Below, piece by piece: positions 4,848-5,309 of a stretch of 5,309 nt of DNA. Source of the stretch: an uncultured Burkholderiales bacterium (GTDB lineage Bacteria; Pseudomonadota; Gammaproteobacteria; Burkholderiales; Burkholderiaceae_E); assembly GCA_903923345.1 (NCBI GenBank), contig CAIXXI010000552.1:1-5309 (forward strand), written 5' to 3'. The position numbers and the translations under genes were made by a program. The notes beneath the pieces are model-generated. The model saw only the letters and a list, made by a program, of their open reading frames with translations, made no database searches and was not told the DNA's origin. Each line of letters starts with the position of its first letter. Positions within the stretch are counted from its first letter, which is position 1.

Positions 4848-5309
4848 TCAGGCGTCGCCCGGCTTGTCGCGCTCGCGATAGTCACCGAAGTTTGAATCCC
4901 GTTCGCTGAGCAGCGAGCTCACGCTGGCACCGTCGCGGCGAAACCGCGTCATGTAGGCCTTGCTGGCTTCGGTCTGGAATGCCAATGCCTGCAGCTCGGT
5001 GCCGGAGCGGATTGCAGCCCGCAGACCCATGATCTCCATGGCCCGATGCACGCTGCGCTTGTTGATCGCTGCCAGTTCGGTGGGCAAGAGGCTGATGCGC
5101 TGGGCAATGGCCAGCACTTCACCGTCCAGTTGCTCGAGCGGATAGGCGCGATTGGCCCATCCGCGCCGCGCGGCTTCGGCGCCGCTCAAGGAGTCGCCGG
5201 TGAGCATCGATTCCATGGCCTGACGCATGCCCATCGTCCAGGGATGGAACTGCATGTCGGGCGGGCTCATCAGCCTCACCGGCGGGTAGCCGATCTGGGC
5301 ATCTTCGGC
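4848..5309 (-). CDS. Enoyl-CoA hydratase/isomerase (crotonase) family protein, N-terminus missing
   Basis: The frame is open to the right edge. The visible 153 residues are the C-terminal part, starting AEDAQIGYPPVRLMSPPD; a GTG at 5279 is internal, since AEDAQIGYPP before it is conserved family sequence. The fragment shows the crotonase section after the active-site loop: AQIGYPP, then MLTGDSLSGAEAARRGWANRAYP, which aligns with the rat enzyme's [23 protein letters not shown], then the C-terminal helices and a family-like end, SERDSNFGDYRERDK. Crotonases act on acyl-CoA thioesters through an oxyanion hole; that part, and the first catalytic Glu (Glu144 in the rat enzyme), lie outside the window. 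Where the rat hydratase has its second catalytic Glu (QPEILLG), this protein has YPPVRLM, so Glu is replaced by Pro. The reaction may therefore be something other than classical hydration, for example isomerisation, decarboxylation or hydrolysis. The stop lies 23 bases before the Bug ATG, consistent with an operon. Confidence 0.9.
   Translation of the reverse strand, partial: AEDAQIGYPPVRLMSPPDMQFHPWTMGMRQAMESMLTGDSLSGAEAARRGWANRAYPLEQLDGEVLAIAQRISLLPTELAAINKRSVHRAMEIMGLRAAIRSGTELQALAFQTEASKAYMTRFRRDGASVSSLLSERDSNFGDYRERDKPGDA

Overview
The window looks like a piece of a GC-rich betaproteobacterial chromosome, most likely Burkholderiales. The grounds are a Bug/TctC-type periplasmic receptor (a family greatly expanded in that order), a long-form proteobacterial phosphatidylserine decarboxylase, an HU-like protein with a Lys/Ala-rich N-terminal tail, and strong G/C preference at third codon positions. 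This placement rests on gene types, not on a database match.

Layout from left to right: (1) positions 2-829, + strand, the 3' part of a phosphatidylserine decarboxylase gene (psd) whose start lies before the window. (2) 952-1413, +, an HU-family DNA-binding protein with an H1-like KA-rich tail, closed by a strong intrinsic terminator at 1414-1470. (3) 1504-2709, -, a periplasmic receptor of the branched-chain amino acid/amide ABC transporter type, convergent with the HU gene. (4) 2710-2843, a 134-base divergent intergenic region with two candidate promoters and a 34-base two-tier dyad that overlaps both. (5) 2844-3827, +, a double-hotdog PaaI-like acyl-CoA thioesterase. (6) 3841-4824, -, a Bug/TctC receptor, convergent with the thioesterase; the two stop codons lie inside one inverted repeat at 3820-3848. 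(7) 4848-5309, -, the C-terminal part of a crotonase-fold enoyl-CoA hydratase/isomerase-like protein, running off the right edge and lying 23 bases upstream of the Bug gene in an apparent operon.

The left part is housekeeping (phospholipid synthesis, nucleoid structure). The right part looks like accessory carboxylate metabolism: two solute receptors without their membrane partners in view, an acyl-CoA thioesterase and a crotonase-type enzyme. A reasonable inference is uptake of an organic acid or amino-acid-like compound and its processing as a CoA thioester, but no substrate can be read from the sequence. I found no mobile element, CRISPR array, tRNA or rRNA, and no clear sign of a wholly new system. 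The points most worth a second look are the shared dyad in the divergent promoter region, the inverted repeat spanning two convergent stop codons, and the crotonase that lacks a canonical catalytic glutamate.
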